Assembly (NCBI GenBank): GCA_000827495.1
Contig: KN817519.1
Span: 574,462 to 638,461, forward strand
Length of the DNA stretch: 64,000 nucleotides
DNA from: Hypholoma sublateritium FD-334 SS-4
Lineage: Eukaryota > Basidiomycota > Agaricomycetes > Agaricales > Strophariaceae
Direction of reading: 5' to 3'
Positions 21,030 through 32,219 of the stretch are shown piece after piece. The notes under the pieces were generated by a model. That model was not told where the DNA came from. It did not search any database and saw only the letters and a program-made list of their open reading frames with translations. The position numbers and the translations under genes are program-made. Position 1 is the first letter of the stretch. Every line of letters starts with the position of its first letter.

Positions 21030-23748
21030 ATGCACTCCCATCCCTCGCCCTCAGATATTCAGACCCACCTCTACAACTCATTTCTAAATGCAAGCACGTA
21101 CGACGTCGCCCTCAGAGTCTCTGGAACATGGAATGCAGTCTACAAGCTCCATCGCGTCGTCCTGATCCAATCCGTGAGCGTCATGGCACATGCCCAGTGT
21201 CCCCTCGCCGCTGACATGTGCTACAGGGTTTCTTTCGATCCCTCTTCACAGCTGGCTTTTCCGAGTCCGCCGTCAGGCATGTCGACCTGCGCAGCGGCAC
21301 AGATGAAATAAGTGTCGTTTTCGACGATCACAACATCACGCGAGCAGGTTAGTTCAACCGTACGCGAGAGAAGATCGACGCTGACCAAATACTGTCCAAC
21401 TTCACAGCCTTTGAGTGCGTTACTCTGCGTCGCTCTCATGTCAATGTCCTAACTCAATTTGCCCCCCCTACAGAATCTGCATATCACGCTTGTATGGTGG
21501 CGGACCACCGCTCTACGTTTCGCCAACCTTGATTCCGACCACGAAGCACCCATTCAGCTCCCCAGCTTCGAAGGAGAATGAAATACCAGCTGGTGTTCAT
21601 CCCACTACGCCGCGGCTCCTACTGTCTCTGCTAGCCACGGCCATATATCTCTCTATCCCGACCGTCGCCTCGCAGGCTCTCTCGCTCATTCTCAAAACTG
21701 TTGGTCCCACCACAGTCATCCAATATTTGAACTTTGCCTGCGGCAAGCCCCTCGGCCATCGGAGTGAGAACGAGCCACAGGCTGCGGTCGGCCTGGAAAA
21801 AGTTGCGCAGCTGCTAGATGACGGCATCACCGCAAATGAATCGGAGTCCCACCCCCAGGGCACGCTCTCGACCGATGAATGGAAGGAACACTCGCTTGAT
21901 ATAGATGGCAAGGTCCCGTCATATCCCTCTGTGGGATCATCCGAATCGTCAGATATAGACCCTGCCGAATCCCTTGAAGGACTTTCTTTGCCTCATTACG
22001 GGCCAGTTTCCGATAAGATTGGAGAGGCATGCGCATGTTGGCTGACGCGGTGGGCCACCGACGTCCTTCAGCTTGAGGCGCAAGATGGCGCTCCTTCAGC
22101 GTCCCTGCTTGATACTAGGTCTCGGTCAAAGAGCCTTTCTAGTTTTGACCCCAACTCAATACTTGCTGCGCCTTTCCCCTTCAGATCGAAAGCCATTGAT
22201 CTCCCGCTGATATTCCGCACAGGGGGACTAAGTGCAAAATGGGTCTCTGCCATCGTATGTGCGGATACACTGTTCGTCAAAGGCGAAAGGCAACGTTACA
22301 ATTTTGCTCGCTCCGTTGTCGAATTACGAAGGCGAGAAGGGATTCCAGAACATGAAGAGCATATATGGAGGACAATGTTCGAGCAGGGAATCCATTACAG
22401 CAACATGGTAAGTTTTACCTGCATTCGTTGGATATCGCTGATAGGTTATTTGCAGACATTCGAAGATATTCTTTTCATCTCTCAAGACTTGTCTCCTACA
22501 ACTCATAAGCCATACGTATCAGCGTCTGTTTTACACGCATCTCATTGGACACAATCAATCCAACGGCACCATATAATGCAGCGCTCCAGTTCATCGCCTT
22601 CAACGCCTACTAACAGCAACGATCCGTCTATCAGAGACAAGGAACTTGGAATCACTTCGACAACCGCTGATCTTCTACTCGAAATTGCAAATGAGGAGCG
22701 CGCTGGTCAGCCTAGTGCGGAGCCCAATAAAGTCTATTTCCCCGTCCTTGCAGACTCGTCGCTTCGCATTGGAGAGAACGGTGCCGGCTCTCCTTCGGTC
22801 GCCCCCGGGGCACAAATGTCGATGGACGATTTTTTCAATATTTCTCAATCTCCCACCCAGAGTCAGAAACAAGTTCGCCCCGCTGACCACACGCCCTCGA
22901 ATTATATTTCCACTACTGAAGATGCGTTCTTTGGCATCGCCGCAGCGCGATTCTCCAGGCAAGCATGTATCCGGGCGGACCCTGCCTCCAAGTGCCGATG
23001 GACGCCGTATCCGCCGTACAGATTTTCGGTCGAGTTCTGGGACGTAGACCTTCTCAAGGAAAAGTCGCGTTTGCACTCACAGACGATCTGGCACGCGGGG
23101 AACCTGTTCAACGTCTACGTCCAAGTCGTCCGGAAGAAGGGGCAGACGCAGCTCGGCATCTACCTGCATCGCCAATCCAGCGTGGATCCCATCCCAGCGT
23201 CAAGCGCCCCGTCGATAGTTGCACAGAGTCAGACTGGCGCCAGAGACGGCCTTCTTTCTGTATCGCTGGAGCGCGCGAGCCACCTGCGCCAGCCTTCGCT
23301 GCCCTCCGTGTGGTCCTCGCCGTCCACGCCGCACTTCTCGCCCTCCATCCACCCCATCGTGCGCGTCGGGACTCCCGCCGCCAACCCGAACCACGCGCGG
23401 TCCGCCTCGCCTCCCTCGCCCACGCCGTCCTCGCCCTCGCCGTCGTCGCTCGCGTTCAGCATCCCGTCGACGCTCGCGGTGTCCGCGCCGCAGCAGCCGT
23501 ACCGCGACCCGCGCCCGGCGGTGTCCGCGTACTTCGCGATCAGCTGCGCGAGCGCAACGGGGGCGTCGCAGACGCGCTTCAGCAGCTCGCCGGACGTGTT
23601 TGCGGTGAGCCAGAGCTGGGGGTGGAAGTCGAGCACGCTGCGCACGGAGGACTTCATGGAGGTGGGCACGCACCCGCTGCCGAGCGACGAGCACACGCGC
23701 GGGGAGGAGGTGAGCTTCCGCGCGACGGTTATACTGGGGATTGTTTAG
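21030..23748 (+). CDS. BTB/POZ-domain protein
   Basis: Five exons (21030-21173, 21227-21347, 21408-21414, 21474-22407, 22456-23748) give 832 residues in phase. The third exon is only 7 nt (CCTTTGA). The BTB fold lies at residues 15-120: NASTYDVALRVSG, YKLHRVVLIQSGFFRSLF, then AAFEICISRLYGGGPP. Helical sequence follows (LLLSLLATAIYLSIPTV). A second conserved C-terminal block reads PYRFSVEFWDVDLLKEKSRL then NLFNVYVQVVRKKG. This resembles fungal BTB proteins related to germ cell-less, which may act as Cul3 adaptors; that role is inferred. The last intron (22408-22455) is 48 nt with no stop, so retention would add 16 residues. From about 23270 on the coding sequence becomes markedly GC-rich and Pro/Ser-rich. 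Confidence 0.85.
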
Positions 23749-24237
23749 GGTGTTTGTGTGAATTGGACTCATTTAGTTCTAGCTTGGTTGCTCGTTATCT
23801 ACTCGGAATATATACCTGACAATTTCGGAGTGCTTTCAGCGCGAATGCTGCGATGCAGCTTTTATCTACTTACCTACTTACTTAGTACTATCCACACCTT
23901 ATTTTAATTAACAGTATAGCGGTGTTATCAATTCAAACACTTTTCTTCTCATTCCATGGAGTCGATTGAAAGTAAGCGCCGCTAACACTGGACGCTCCAG
24001 AGGGTCGTGACATATTTCCCATTTTCCCTGATCTGAGCCCTTTGGCTGGATCAGTAGATAATTTTAATTTGAGGATTTTTGCCCTCGAAAAGCGTACCAG
24101 GGGGATCCAGATACTGTCCGACCTACAAAATATTGTACACCCCCCAAAAAAAAGAAAAAATGCGAGAGCTGGATGATATAGATCAGCCGAAGATCAGCGC
24201 GAAAGCCACTGGGATTACATAATTCTGTTATCTATTT
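23749..24237. other. Intergenic
   Basis: AT-rich spacer. It holds short TACTTACCTACTTACTTAG repeats near 23867 and a C-run followed by an A-rich run near 24137. No gene seen. Confidence 0.5.
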
Positions 24238-25974
24238 ATGGCATCAGGCTTTCATCCAGAGCGACAAAGCTTCGAGCTCTCGACCACAACCTACGCAATC
24301 GCGGACGAGCCCACCACCCAACCGCATATACCCCCCTCCCCCAACGATATACACATGAGCGAGCACGCGCACGAGCCAGCCCGCGACTCAGCGTCGGAAG
24401 CCACCACACCGCCCACAAACCCAGCGCCCCACCCGCCCACCGGCGACGCCACCACCAGTACCCCCGATGATGGGCCCACACAGCGCAGCCTGCAGCAGGC
24501 ATCCCTCGCACTCGAGCTCGCGCTGAGCCGTATCGTCGAGGTGCGCCGCAGCCTGCTCCAGCTCGCGCAGGGCATGCCGCGCGGGACGCCGTCCGACGCT
24601 GCGCAGGACAGCGACGAGCCTGGCCTGAACCTGCGAGGCAGCGCCGGCGTGGGCCCAGCGCACGACGCCATCCTTCTCGCGGGCGACGCGGCCCCGGACG
24701 GCGGGCAGTGGAGCGCCGGCAGGGCGCGCCGCCGCCGTGCCCAATATCACCCCCAGCCACAGAACTGGGATAATATGGCTGAGGCGATCGTGGCGCCGTC
24801 TTCCCAGTCGCCGGCGAGCGAGGCTGCCGCACGCCTGGGACAGCGGTACGAGGAGATGTACGCTGCGCTCATAAGCGCGGATCCTGCGGCGACGACGCGC
24901 GGGCTGCGCGTCGCCGCGCGCGAGGCGCACGCGGACGGACCGCCGCCACTCGAGGCCGCCGCGCCCGGCGCGGACTTCGTGCTCACGCAGGTGTACGACG
25001 AGATCCGCGGCGTGATGAGCCTTGGGCTCCGCCCGCCTCCACCACCACCACCGGCGTCGGTTCCCCGTGCGCCGTTGACGCCCGCTTGGCGCGCGAGCGA
25101 CGCCCGGCGCTGGCGTGCGCGTGGGGGGGCCATGCCGCTCGCACCGCTCCCTGCTCCACCGCCGGGCGCAGGTGCAGAGGGACCACCGCGTCTGCCGTCG
25201 TTTGCGGACTTCATTGGGACTCCGCCGCCCGTGCCCGGGACCGGGCCCATGGAGGGCGGCGCTGCGGCGCGCTTCGCAGAGCGCTACAGGATGTACCAGG
25301 ACGCGCGGCAAGCAGGCGACGACGACGCCGCGCTCGACTGGGCCGACGACGACTTCTTCGCGTGGCTCTTCCCTGCACCGGGCGCGCCCCCTCTGGCCGC
25401 CCACTTAGTGGGGCCCTCCGTGTCGGCGGGGGGCAGCACCGTGCGCGTGACGCGCACGACCGAGACGCAGGTGTCGCCCGCGGACCGCCCCGCGGGGCCG
25501 GGAGCGCGGCGGCGCGGCTGGGGTACGTCGCCGCCCCGCGTGCGCTATGCTGACTCCGTGCTGACCCCCGCCCCTGCAGCGCGCCTCGACGCGGACGGCA
25601 ACGAGGTCCCGCCGGACGAGGAGCGCGAGATCGAGCGCGCGCGCACGGAGCACCGCATGCGCAGCGCCCACCCGCGCAGGATGCCCGGCGGCGTCGTGGG
25701 CGCAGGCGCTGCGATGAGCTATCCCGGGATGCGCCAATATTTCGGCCGGGCGCCCGACACGCTGCGCGCGGTGCAGCCTTTGGTGGACGCCGAGCCGTCG
25801 TACGATGACGGGGCGGCGGAGGCAGGGGTGGTGGCGCTCCCCATGTACGTCGACCCGCTGCCGATGCCGCTCGCGACGATGGTCGCGGACGCACAGCGCC
25901 CGGTGGACGGGGGCGGCGCCGACGCGCGGAAGGCCGTCGCCGTACCTCCCCACGCGTGTCTCGCGGGGCGCTGA
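24238..25974 (+). CDS. Unrecognised Ala/Pro-rich protein
   Basis: Single open frame of 578 residues from ATG 24238. An in-frame ATG at 24355 (MSEHAHEPARDSASE, 539 residues) is also a natural start. Composition is Ala, Pro, Arg and Asp-rich with very GC-rich third positions. A helical stretch LALELALSRIVEVRRSLLQL occurs early. Other conserved-looking pieces are ARLGQRYEEMYAALISAD, LPSFADFIGTPPPVPGTGP, AARFAERYRMYQDARQAGD, and WADDDFFAWLFP. I recognise no domain. The long frame could partly reflect GC bias, but the aromatic-containing segments argue for a real protein. Confidence 0.6.
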   Translation: MASGFHPERQSFELSTTTYAIADEPTTQPHIPPSPNDIHMSEHAHEPARDSASEATTPPTNPAPHPPTGDATTSTPDDGPTQRSLQQASLALELALSRIVEVRRSLLQLAQGMPRGTPSDAAQDSDEPGLNLRGSAGVGPAHDAILLAGDAAPDGGQWSAGRARRRRAQYHPQPQNWDNMAEAIVAPSSQSPASEAAARLGQRYEEMYAALISADPAATTRGLRVAAREAHADGPPPLEAAAPGADFVLTQVYDEIRGVMSLGLRPPPPPPPASVPRAPLTPAWRASDARRWRARGGAMPLAPLPAPPPGAGAEGPPRLPSFADFIGTPPPVPGTGPMEGGAAARFAERYRMYQDARQAGDDDAALDWADDDFFAWLFPAPGAPPLAAHLVGPSVSAGGSTVRVTRTTETQVSPADRPAGPGARRRGWGTSPPRVRYADSVLTPAPAARLDADGNEVPPDEEREIERARTEHRMRSAHPRRMPGGVVGAGAAMSYPGMRQYFGRAPDTLRAVQPLVDAEPSYDDGAAEAGVVALPMYVDPLPMPLATMVADAQRPVDGGGADARKAVAVPPHACLAGR

Positions 25975-26710
25975 GCGCGCGCGCGCCGCGCCAGCTTGTG
26001 CATCGAGTGTTGTGAGCCGGTGGCGGCGGAAGATCTTTTTGGATGGACGGGTTCTTACGCGCGAGTGACAGTCGGTGGGATGTGCTTGCGTGCGGGGTGT
26101 CGGATTTGCGCAGGAAGGTAACGCATTAATTGCCCATCTTCCTTTTTCCCTCTTGGTCGGCTCCGTGCGCAGAACGGGCATTAGCGTCCCGTCGCGTAGC
26201 CTCTCGACGTTAGCAGGGCGGAGCAGAATAACAGACAAACTACCGGTGCAAGTCGGAGTCCTGCAGACGATCGCGCACTGGCGTATCCATAGCACGTATG
26301 TACACCCCCAAACGCATAGTATTTCCCCGAAATAGAGCTGAACCTATCGCATGTGCCTACGATCCCTACTTATGCTTATCCCTACTCCTACTTATCCTAT
26401 GCGCATATGTATGCAGTCATACCATACTCTAGTCTCCCGCGCGGTGAACGTGTACATAATATAATCTACGGGCTGCGGCCAGTGTCTGTCGCCGCCATAC
26501 GCGCCTAGACTGGGGCGCATATATGTACATCCAATCCAATATTCCAAATCCATCCAATCCAATGTCACAAGCAAGAAAAACGAAAGCGAAAAGAAAGCCA
26601 GACAACGACAATAAATTTACCCAGACTCAACAGCGAGCGGCAGGGCGCCTAACACCCCCTCGCCGCCGTCAATGTAAATTTTCGCGCCCCCGCCGGCGGG
26701 CGGCGCACAA
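25975..26710. other. Intergenic between convergent genes
   Basis: 736 bp of 3' flank for the converging 24238 and 27739 genes. It includes short pyrimidine and CATCCAATCCAAT repeats near 26528-26560. Nothing coding is supported. Confidence 0.45.
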
Positions 26711-27739
26711 TCACGCCTCTGAGTCGGCGTCGCCCCACCCGAGCGCGCGGCCGAGCCACGCGCGCAGCGCACCTGCGCCTGCTTCGCTCCGCACGCTGCG
26801 CACACTGCGTGCGGCGGCGCTCCGCGCGGAGCGCACGCTCTCCATCGACGGCGCGCTGCGCAGCGACGCCGCGGACCGCGAGGCCGATGGGCGCGCGCCA
26901 AGCGCGTATGGCGCGGAGATCGCGGGGCGCGGGCGGGCGGGGGTGCTGGACTGGGTTTGGGTGCCAGTTTGAGTTGGATAGCTGGTTGACATTGCGGTGG
27001 CGCTCGGTGCGCCTGCGGTGGCGCCGGAGGCGAGCGGTGGTGAAGGCAGGGAGGAGGGTACGAATGTGGCGGTGGAGACGCGCGTCGTTGGCTCCGCGGC
27101 GCGCGCGCGCGACATCAGGCGGCGCAGACCGCGCGCTGCGGGCGGTGGCGACGCGGTGGCGGGCGTCTGCCGCGCCCGTACTGGAACACCGCCGCCGCCG
27201 CCGCGCAGGCGCGCCGGATCAAGCGCATGCACCGCGCGCGCCTGGTAATTCGCGAACGGGTCCGCATCGACGTCCATCCCGTCAACGTCGATTCCCATCG
27301 TCTCGCAGTCCGCAAAAGCGTACCCATACGCCCCCGGACCGACGGCAGCGGGGAACGCGAACGGGTCCGCGTCCCACAGCCCCGGCCGCGCATAGTGCAC
27401 CGTCGGCGCAGCCGCGAACGTCACGCACTTCGCGCTTGCGTGTGCGGAATCGCGCGTCGACACCGATGGGGTGCGCGCGAGGATCGAACGCGCAGGTGGG
27501 GGGCACGAGGCACTCGTTCCGAGGCGCCACTCGGGCAGCGCTGGCAGGGGCGCACGCGGTCTCCGACGGTGCGGTACATGAGGCGACGACGTCGGCGAGC
27601 CCGAGGCAGGGGTGATTGGGCTCTCTGAGCGCGACGAGGTGGACACAGGCGAGCCGGACGACGTGCTGGAGAGCGACGAGGACACGGACGGCGGGCGCGG
27701 TGGCGCGCGCTTGGGCCTAGGCGGCGTTGAGAGGGACAA
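26711..27739 (-). CDS. Unrecognised Ser/Ala/Pro-rich protein with a PP1-docking-like motif
   Basis: Single exon, 342 residues from MSLSTPPRPKRAPPRPP to GDADSEA. It is mostly disordered with Ser-rich tracts. The notable part, at about residues 85-110, is SILARTPSVS followed by AKCVTFAAAP. A SILK-like motif and then an RVxF-like motif (K-C-V-T-F) resemble the paired docking sites of protein phosphatase 1 partners, although the fourth SILK position is Ala here. The C-terminus ends in a Ser-Val-Arg repeat (SVRSARSAAARSVRSVRSE) and a Trp-containing helix (ALRAWLGRALGWGD). No enzyme domain is seen. Function unknown. Confidence 0.6.
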   Translation of the reverse strand: MSLSTPPRPKRAPPRPPSVSSSLSSTSSGSPVSTSSRSESPITPASGSPTSSPHVPHRRRPRAPLPALPEWRLGTSASCPPPARSILARTPSVSTRDSAHASAKCVTFAAAPTVHYARPGLWDADPFAFPAAVGPGAYGYAFADCETMGIDVDGMDVDADPFANYQARAVHALDPARLRGGGGGVPVRARQTPATASPPPAARGLRRLMSRARAAEPTTRVSTATFVPSSLPSPPLASGATAGAPSATAMSTSYPTQTGTQTQSSTPARPRPAISAPYALGARPSASRSAASLRSAPSMESVRSARSAAARSVRSVRSEAGAGALRAWLGRALGWGDADSEA

Positions 27740-28568
27740 TTGCGATGTTGAAGGAATAGTGCGCAGCGCGGGGACTGCACGCTCGGCGCGCGCGCGCGGG
27801 TGGAGGAGGGCCGTCCAGAAGGGGCCGCCCGTCGAGGAGGCTGAGGACGACGCCGAGGACGACGTCGAGGGCTGCGGCTCGAGGGCGGCGCAGGCGGTGC
27901 GCGTGCTCGACGCGGAGGAGATGGTCCGTGCGAGCGAGGCGGCGGTGGGCGCGTGGTAGTTGCGGTGTGGCAGGTAGCCTGTCTGCGGGCGCGGGCGGGG
28001 GCGTGTGCCGGGGCGCGTGGCCGTGGGAGATTTTGGGCGGCGGTAGATCCACTCGGCCCGCGGTGCGTCCTTTGGCCTGGTCTAGAAAACGAAGTGAGCG
28101 CTAGTCTTTTTGGGTGCAGAAGGAGGCGCACTGGTGCGTATCGCCGACTGGGTGCGCTGCTGCTGCTGCCCGACTCGCTGTGGTGGATAAATACGGTCGC
28201 CTTTGGGGGCGGGGTCTGCAGGGATGTGAGTCAGAGTGGGCGCCTGTTGTGAATACATGTGATACACACGGGAGGCAGGTCGAGCAATTCGCTGGCCTTG
28301 AGCCAGGTGAGCTCGTCGAGCGAATAAGCTATGGGGGCGTCCATGGGCTGGGCATGAAAATACGGGAACAAAGGGCAGAAGGGCCTTTTAACGGACGGGC
28401 CTCACGGCCCCCACGTGCCTGGGATGCGACCTCGTTTCTGGAAGGCCCGGAGGCCGTGGACGAGGAGAAGCAGCGGGCTTAATCGTTTAAAGCATCAAAT
28501 TAACCGCCTCAGCGTTAGGGGGAGTATATCCTACAGTCCATCACGTGGGGTACATAGCGCGGCCATAG
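27740..28568. other. Intergenic, GC-rich
   Basis: 829 bp upstream of the 27739 gene and downstream of mL43. It holds purine-rich runs on the + strand (pyrimidine-rich for the minus-strand gene), as expected of a 5' leader. Open frames here look like GC-bias artefacts. Confidence 0.45.
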
Positions 28569-29044
28569 TCACAGTGTTGGGCGCTCGGCGTGCAGCCCGC
28601 TCCAGATCCCGCGCGCCGCCTCGGTCGTGCTTTCCACTGCGCGCCGTTTGAGGGGAACAATCTTCGCCCCGGATGCGTCCAGAAGCAGCTGCACTTTTTT
28701 CTGGATCGCCGTCACCTCCAGTTCCTTCAGCGGGATCACCTTGTCCCGGTTGTTCACTGGCAGATGCGGTCAGCAGGGCCCGGGGGGGAGAGCAGCGGAC
28801 AGGTACCGTAGAAGCCACGGACGATGGGTTCCTTTTGGTTGCGCTGCTTGACGACGACCTCCACATGTGGGTTCTCGCGCGCCAGTGCCTGCAGCCGGGT
28901 CAGCAGGAACGTCCGTGTGTGGTGCGAAGTCGGCCACTTGTCGCAGTATTCGAACACCAGCTTGCGGATCTGGGGCAGGAAGGCGGCGTGGCCGTTTGCG
29001 GGGCGCGAGCGCAGTTGCGCACGCATGATGACGGGCCCAGGCAT
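28569..29044 (-). CDS. mrpl51: Mitochondrial large-subunit ribosomal protein mL43
   Basis: Structural protein of the mitochondrial ribosome with the thioredoxin-like L51/S25/CI-B8 fold. Two exons (28807-29044, 28569-28756) give 141 residues, the usual size. Seen: MPGPVIMRAQLRSRPANGHA, LPQIRKLVFEYCDKWPTSH, NPHVEVVVKQRNQKEPIVRG, then FYVNNRDKVIPLKELE across the intron. This order matches fungal MRPL51. The start at 29044 is the first ATG. The gene diverges from the 29141 gene with 96 bp between starts. Confidence 0.93.
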
Positions 29045-29140
29045 GGCAGTAGACACTGTTGTTGTTATTGTTGACGGTGGTGATGAATGAAGAGGGCGGA
29101 GTGCGGAGTGCGGAGTTTGAATCCCCTTTTTGCTCTGTCC
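29045..29140. promoter_or_regulatory. Short bidirectional promoter, mL43 and the 29141 gene
   Basis: 96 bp between diverging start codons. It includes a TTGTTGTTATTGTTG-type repeat near 29058 and a direct repeat of GCGGAGT near 29096. No TATA box. Confidence 0.5.
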
Positions 29141-30940
29141 ATGATGGCGCGCGCGACGCGCTCCGCCGACCTCAAGCGTAAGCGCTCAGAAAGCGCACCC
29201 GCGCCCAACAAACAGCAGCGCACGGACCCCCCCGCCCCCGTGCTCGACGCCCGTCCCGTCCTCGCCGTCCTCGAGGCCGCCGACACCCAAGGCCTGCTTG
29301 ACCGCGTCTTCGCTGCCCCCAACGACGCCGACGCCCATGTCTCTCTCCGCACTCTCCTCGCCGTCCCCGCCCCGCTCGACGCCCTTACTGCCGCCATCGC
29401 CCACCTCCGCCCCCTCGCCGCCGCCCCGCGCACGGCACCGTCCCCGACCGCCGTCCAGCAGACCCGATTCTGCGACCTCGCCCTCTCCCTGCTCGCCCAG
29501 CTGCCCCCGGCCCCAGATTTCCTCGCACATACGACCGCGCTCCCAGATACGCCCGACAGCCCGCCACCGCGGCCGAGGCCAGTGTATGCACTAGTGCAAC
29601 ACCTGCCCAACGGCGACTGGTGGACATCGGCGGCCAGTGCGACACTCGGTGGCTTGCCCACAGCGCACGCGGAGTTGGTGGCTATCCTGCCTGCGCCTGC
29701 AATATCCGACAGCCCAATTCCAACATTAGGATCGTACTCGACACCCCTACCTGCGCGGAAGTCGCTGCCTGTCGCGCGCCGGCTGACGACGGGCGCCTTC
29801 CTCGACTACGGGCCGTACACGAGCTTCGCGCCTGCGTTCGACCAGGACTGCGAGCTCGTCGGGCGGCAGCAGCTTGGTCAGGTGCTGCTGTACCGCGCGG
29901 AGCGGCGTCGCCTGCGCAGTTCGAGTGTCAATGGCGCGGCGCGCCGTGCAGACGCCATCGCCCTTCCATCATCGTCATCATCAGCGCCATCACAAGAAGA
30001 GGAAGCGGATGCAGATGTGCCTGAGGAGGACCTCGCGGAGCTGCTGCCCCCTGAGGAGGTCGCCGCGCTTAAGGAGGCGCTCGGCAGCCTGGCGCTCGAA
30101 AAAGCCGTGCAGAAGCTGCTGGAGCGGAACCAGCGCGCGCTCGTGCGGCTGGGCGAGCTGCAGCGGCTGCGGATGGCCGCGCACCCGGCGGCGGCGCCCG
30201 AGGAGGGCTCCGAGGAGTGGGACACAGGTAAGACTTCCCTTTGATGTGTATGTGTATGCTCATCATGTGTGATAGCACACGCCATTCTGGACTCGCTGGC
30301 GCTGCTCGCCTCACTGCGGCCGCGCTCGTCCGCGGAGGACGCCCCGCCGCTGGTGCCGCCACCAGCTGTGCTACACAAACTACATAGATCGCTCGCGACG
30401 GGCGCCTCGCCCGGGTGGCATGGGACGCTCCCGCCCGCGCGCAGCACGGCGCTGCGCGACGACGCCACGGTCAAGGTCAGGGCCGGCGCTGCTGCTGCTG
30501 CGGCGGCGGCGGCGGCGACCCCGGCGGCTGCAGCGATGCCCGCACCGTCCGCGGCGAACACGTTCGGGGCGTACGGGTACTCGTACGGACAGGCGGGGCT
30601 GCGGGCGGCGGGGGCGGCGGCGTACACACCGTACAAGCCCGGGCAGGCGCCGGCGTACTACCAGAGCTACGGGTTCTACGGGCAGCAGGCGTACGGGACG
30701 GCGGCGGCGGTGGCGGCTGCGGCTGCGACGGGGGCGACGGGGCAGACGCCGTATGGCGGAGGAGGTGGCGGACAGCAGCAGGCTTACACGCCGTATACGG
30801 GGTATTACAGCCAATACCAGCCGGCGGGGTCGTACAGCACGTTCTTCAGCCAGACGGGGAGCGGGAGCGCGACGCCGGTGGGGCCGGCGGTGGCGAACAC
30901 GGCAGTGGGGCGCACAGCGGCGGCGCAGCAGCAGCGGTAG
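29141..30940 (+). CDS. Unrecognised protein with prion-like Tyr/Gly/Gln-rich C-terminus
   Basis: Two exons (29141-30227, 30276-30940) give 583 residues. An in-frame ATG at 29087 exists but would lengthen the leader; MMARATRSADLKRKRSES is preferred because it begins at a nuclear-signal-like basic patch. The N-terminal half is Ala/Pro-rich and helical. A conserved-looking central piece reads LTTGAFLDYGPYTSFAPAFD. An acidic segment and a heptad-like helix follow (EKAVQKLLERNQRALVRLGE). The C-terminal 150 residues hold a poly-Ala run and Tyr/Gly/Gln low complexity (YTPYTGYYSQYQPAGSY). This combination is typical of chromatin-remodeller subunits, but I cannot assign a family. Confidence 0.7.
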
Positions 30941-31005
30941 CAGCGGATAAAATAATACTTTTTTGTACCTAATTAATTTGTCATCACATCTTGTCCCCGA
31001 CCACC

Positions 31006-32219
31006 ATGGCGCTGCGCGAGTTCTCGATCCGCGTCCCCGCGACGTCGGCGAACATCGGGCCCGGGTTCGACGTCGTCGGCCTCTCGCTCAGCCTGTACCT
31101 CGAGCTCGACGTGTCCTACCCACTGGATCCCCCAAGCGAGTACGCGCACCCGGTGCTGAGCTACACTGGCGAGGGCGCGGACGAGGTGCCTCTGGATGCC
31201 TACAAGAACCTGACGACGCGCGTCGCGCTGTACCTGCTGCGGTGCCACGCCGTGCCGCGGTTCCCCTCGCACCTCACGATCCGCGTGCGCAACGCGATTC
31301 CGTTCGGGCGCGGGCTGGGCTCGTCGGGGGCAGCTGTCGTCGCGGGCACACTTCTCGGGGACGCGCTTGCCTCTCTGCGCCTGCCGCAGACCCGCTTGCT
31401 GGACTTTGCGCTGATGGTCGAGCGCCACCCGGACAACGTCACGGCGGCGCTCGTTGGGGGCTTCGTCGGCTCGTACCTCGCGGAGCTGGCGCCCGCGGAC
31501 GCGGCGGCGGCGAGCGTGCCGCTGAGTGAGGTGCTGCCCGAGTACCCGCCAGATGCGAGCGCGGAGTGGGGCCTGCACCCGCCGCCGCCGCCCCGCGGGA
31601 TCGGGCACTTCGTGCGGTTCAATTGGGCGCCGGCGGTGCGCGCGCTCGCGATTGTGCCCCGCTTCGAGCTGAGCACGGCGCTCGCGCGCGCGGTGCTCCC
31701 GACGCATTATTCTCGGGCGGACCTCGTGCGTTTTCTTCCTTCTTTCTACTGCGATCGACTCCGAGACACGCTGACGCCGCTCGCGTAGGTGTTCAACATG
31801 CAGCGCCTCGCCGTGCTCACTACCGCGCTCGGCCAGACGCCCCCCGACGCCGGCCTCATCTACGAGGCGATGAAGGACCGCGTGCACCAGCCGTACCGCA
31901 AGGGCCTCGTGCGTCCCTTTCCCTTGCCTCCCCCCGTTATCGCGCCATCGGCCGACACCCTTACCGTTACTGATCCGCTGATGCTATGTAGATCCCGGGC
32001 CTGCCAGAGGTCACCTCCGCAATCACGCCCGCGACGCACCCGGGCCTGCTAGGCATCTGCCTCTCCGGCGCGGGCCCGACGATCCTCGCGCTCGCGACGC
32101 ACAACTTCGACGCCATCGCCGAGGACGCCAGGGCCATCTTCAAGCGCTTCGACGTCGAGGTCGACTGGCAGGTGCTCGACATCGCCGGCGGGAGCGCCGT
32201 CTCCGAGGCCGCTGCCTAG
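31006..32219 (+). CDS. thr1: Homoserine kinase
   Basis: GHMP-family kinase phosphorylating homoserine with ATP in threonine synthesis. Three exons (31006-31725, 31789-31908, 31992-32219) give 355 residues, as in yeast Thr1. Seen: REFSIRVPATSANIGPGFD at the N-terminus, the ATP-binding GHMP loop IPFGRGLGSSGAAVVAG, VERHPDNVTAALVGGFVGSY (the HPDN motif), and LGICLSGAGPTILALA near the C-terminus. The start ATG sits in a strong context (CCACCATGG). The gene is tail-to-tail with dhc2. Confidence 0.95.

Noticed and set aside
24236..31887. Many long open frames on the opposite strands of the GC-rich genes
   Set aside because: Stop codons are rare by chance in very GC-rich DNA. These frames are Arg/Ala/Pro-rich, overlap real genes and show no family motifs.
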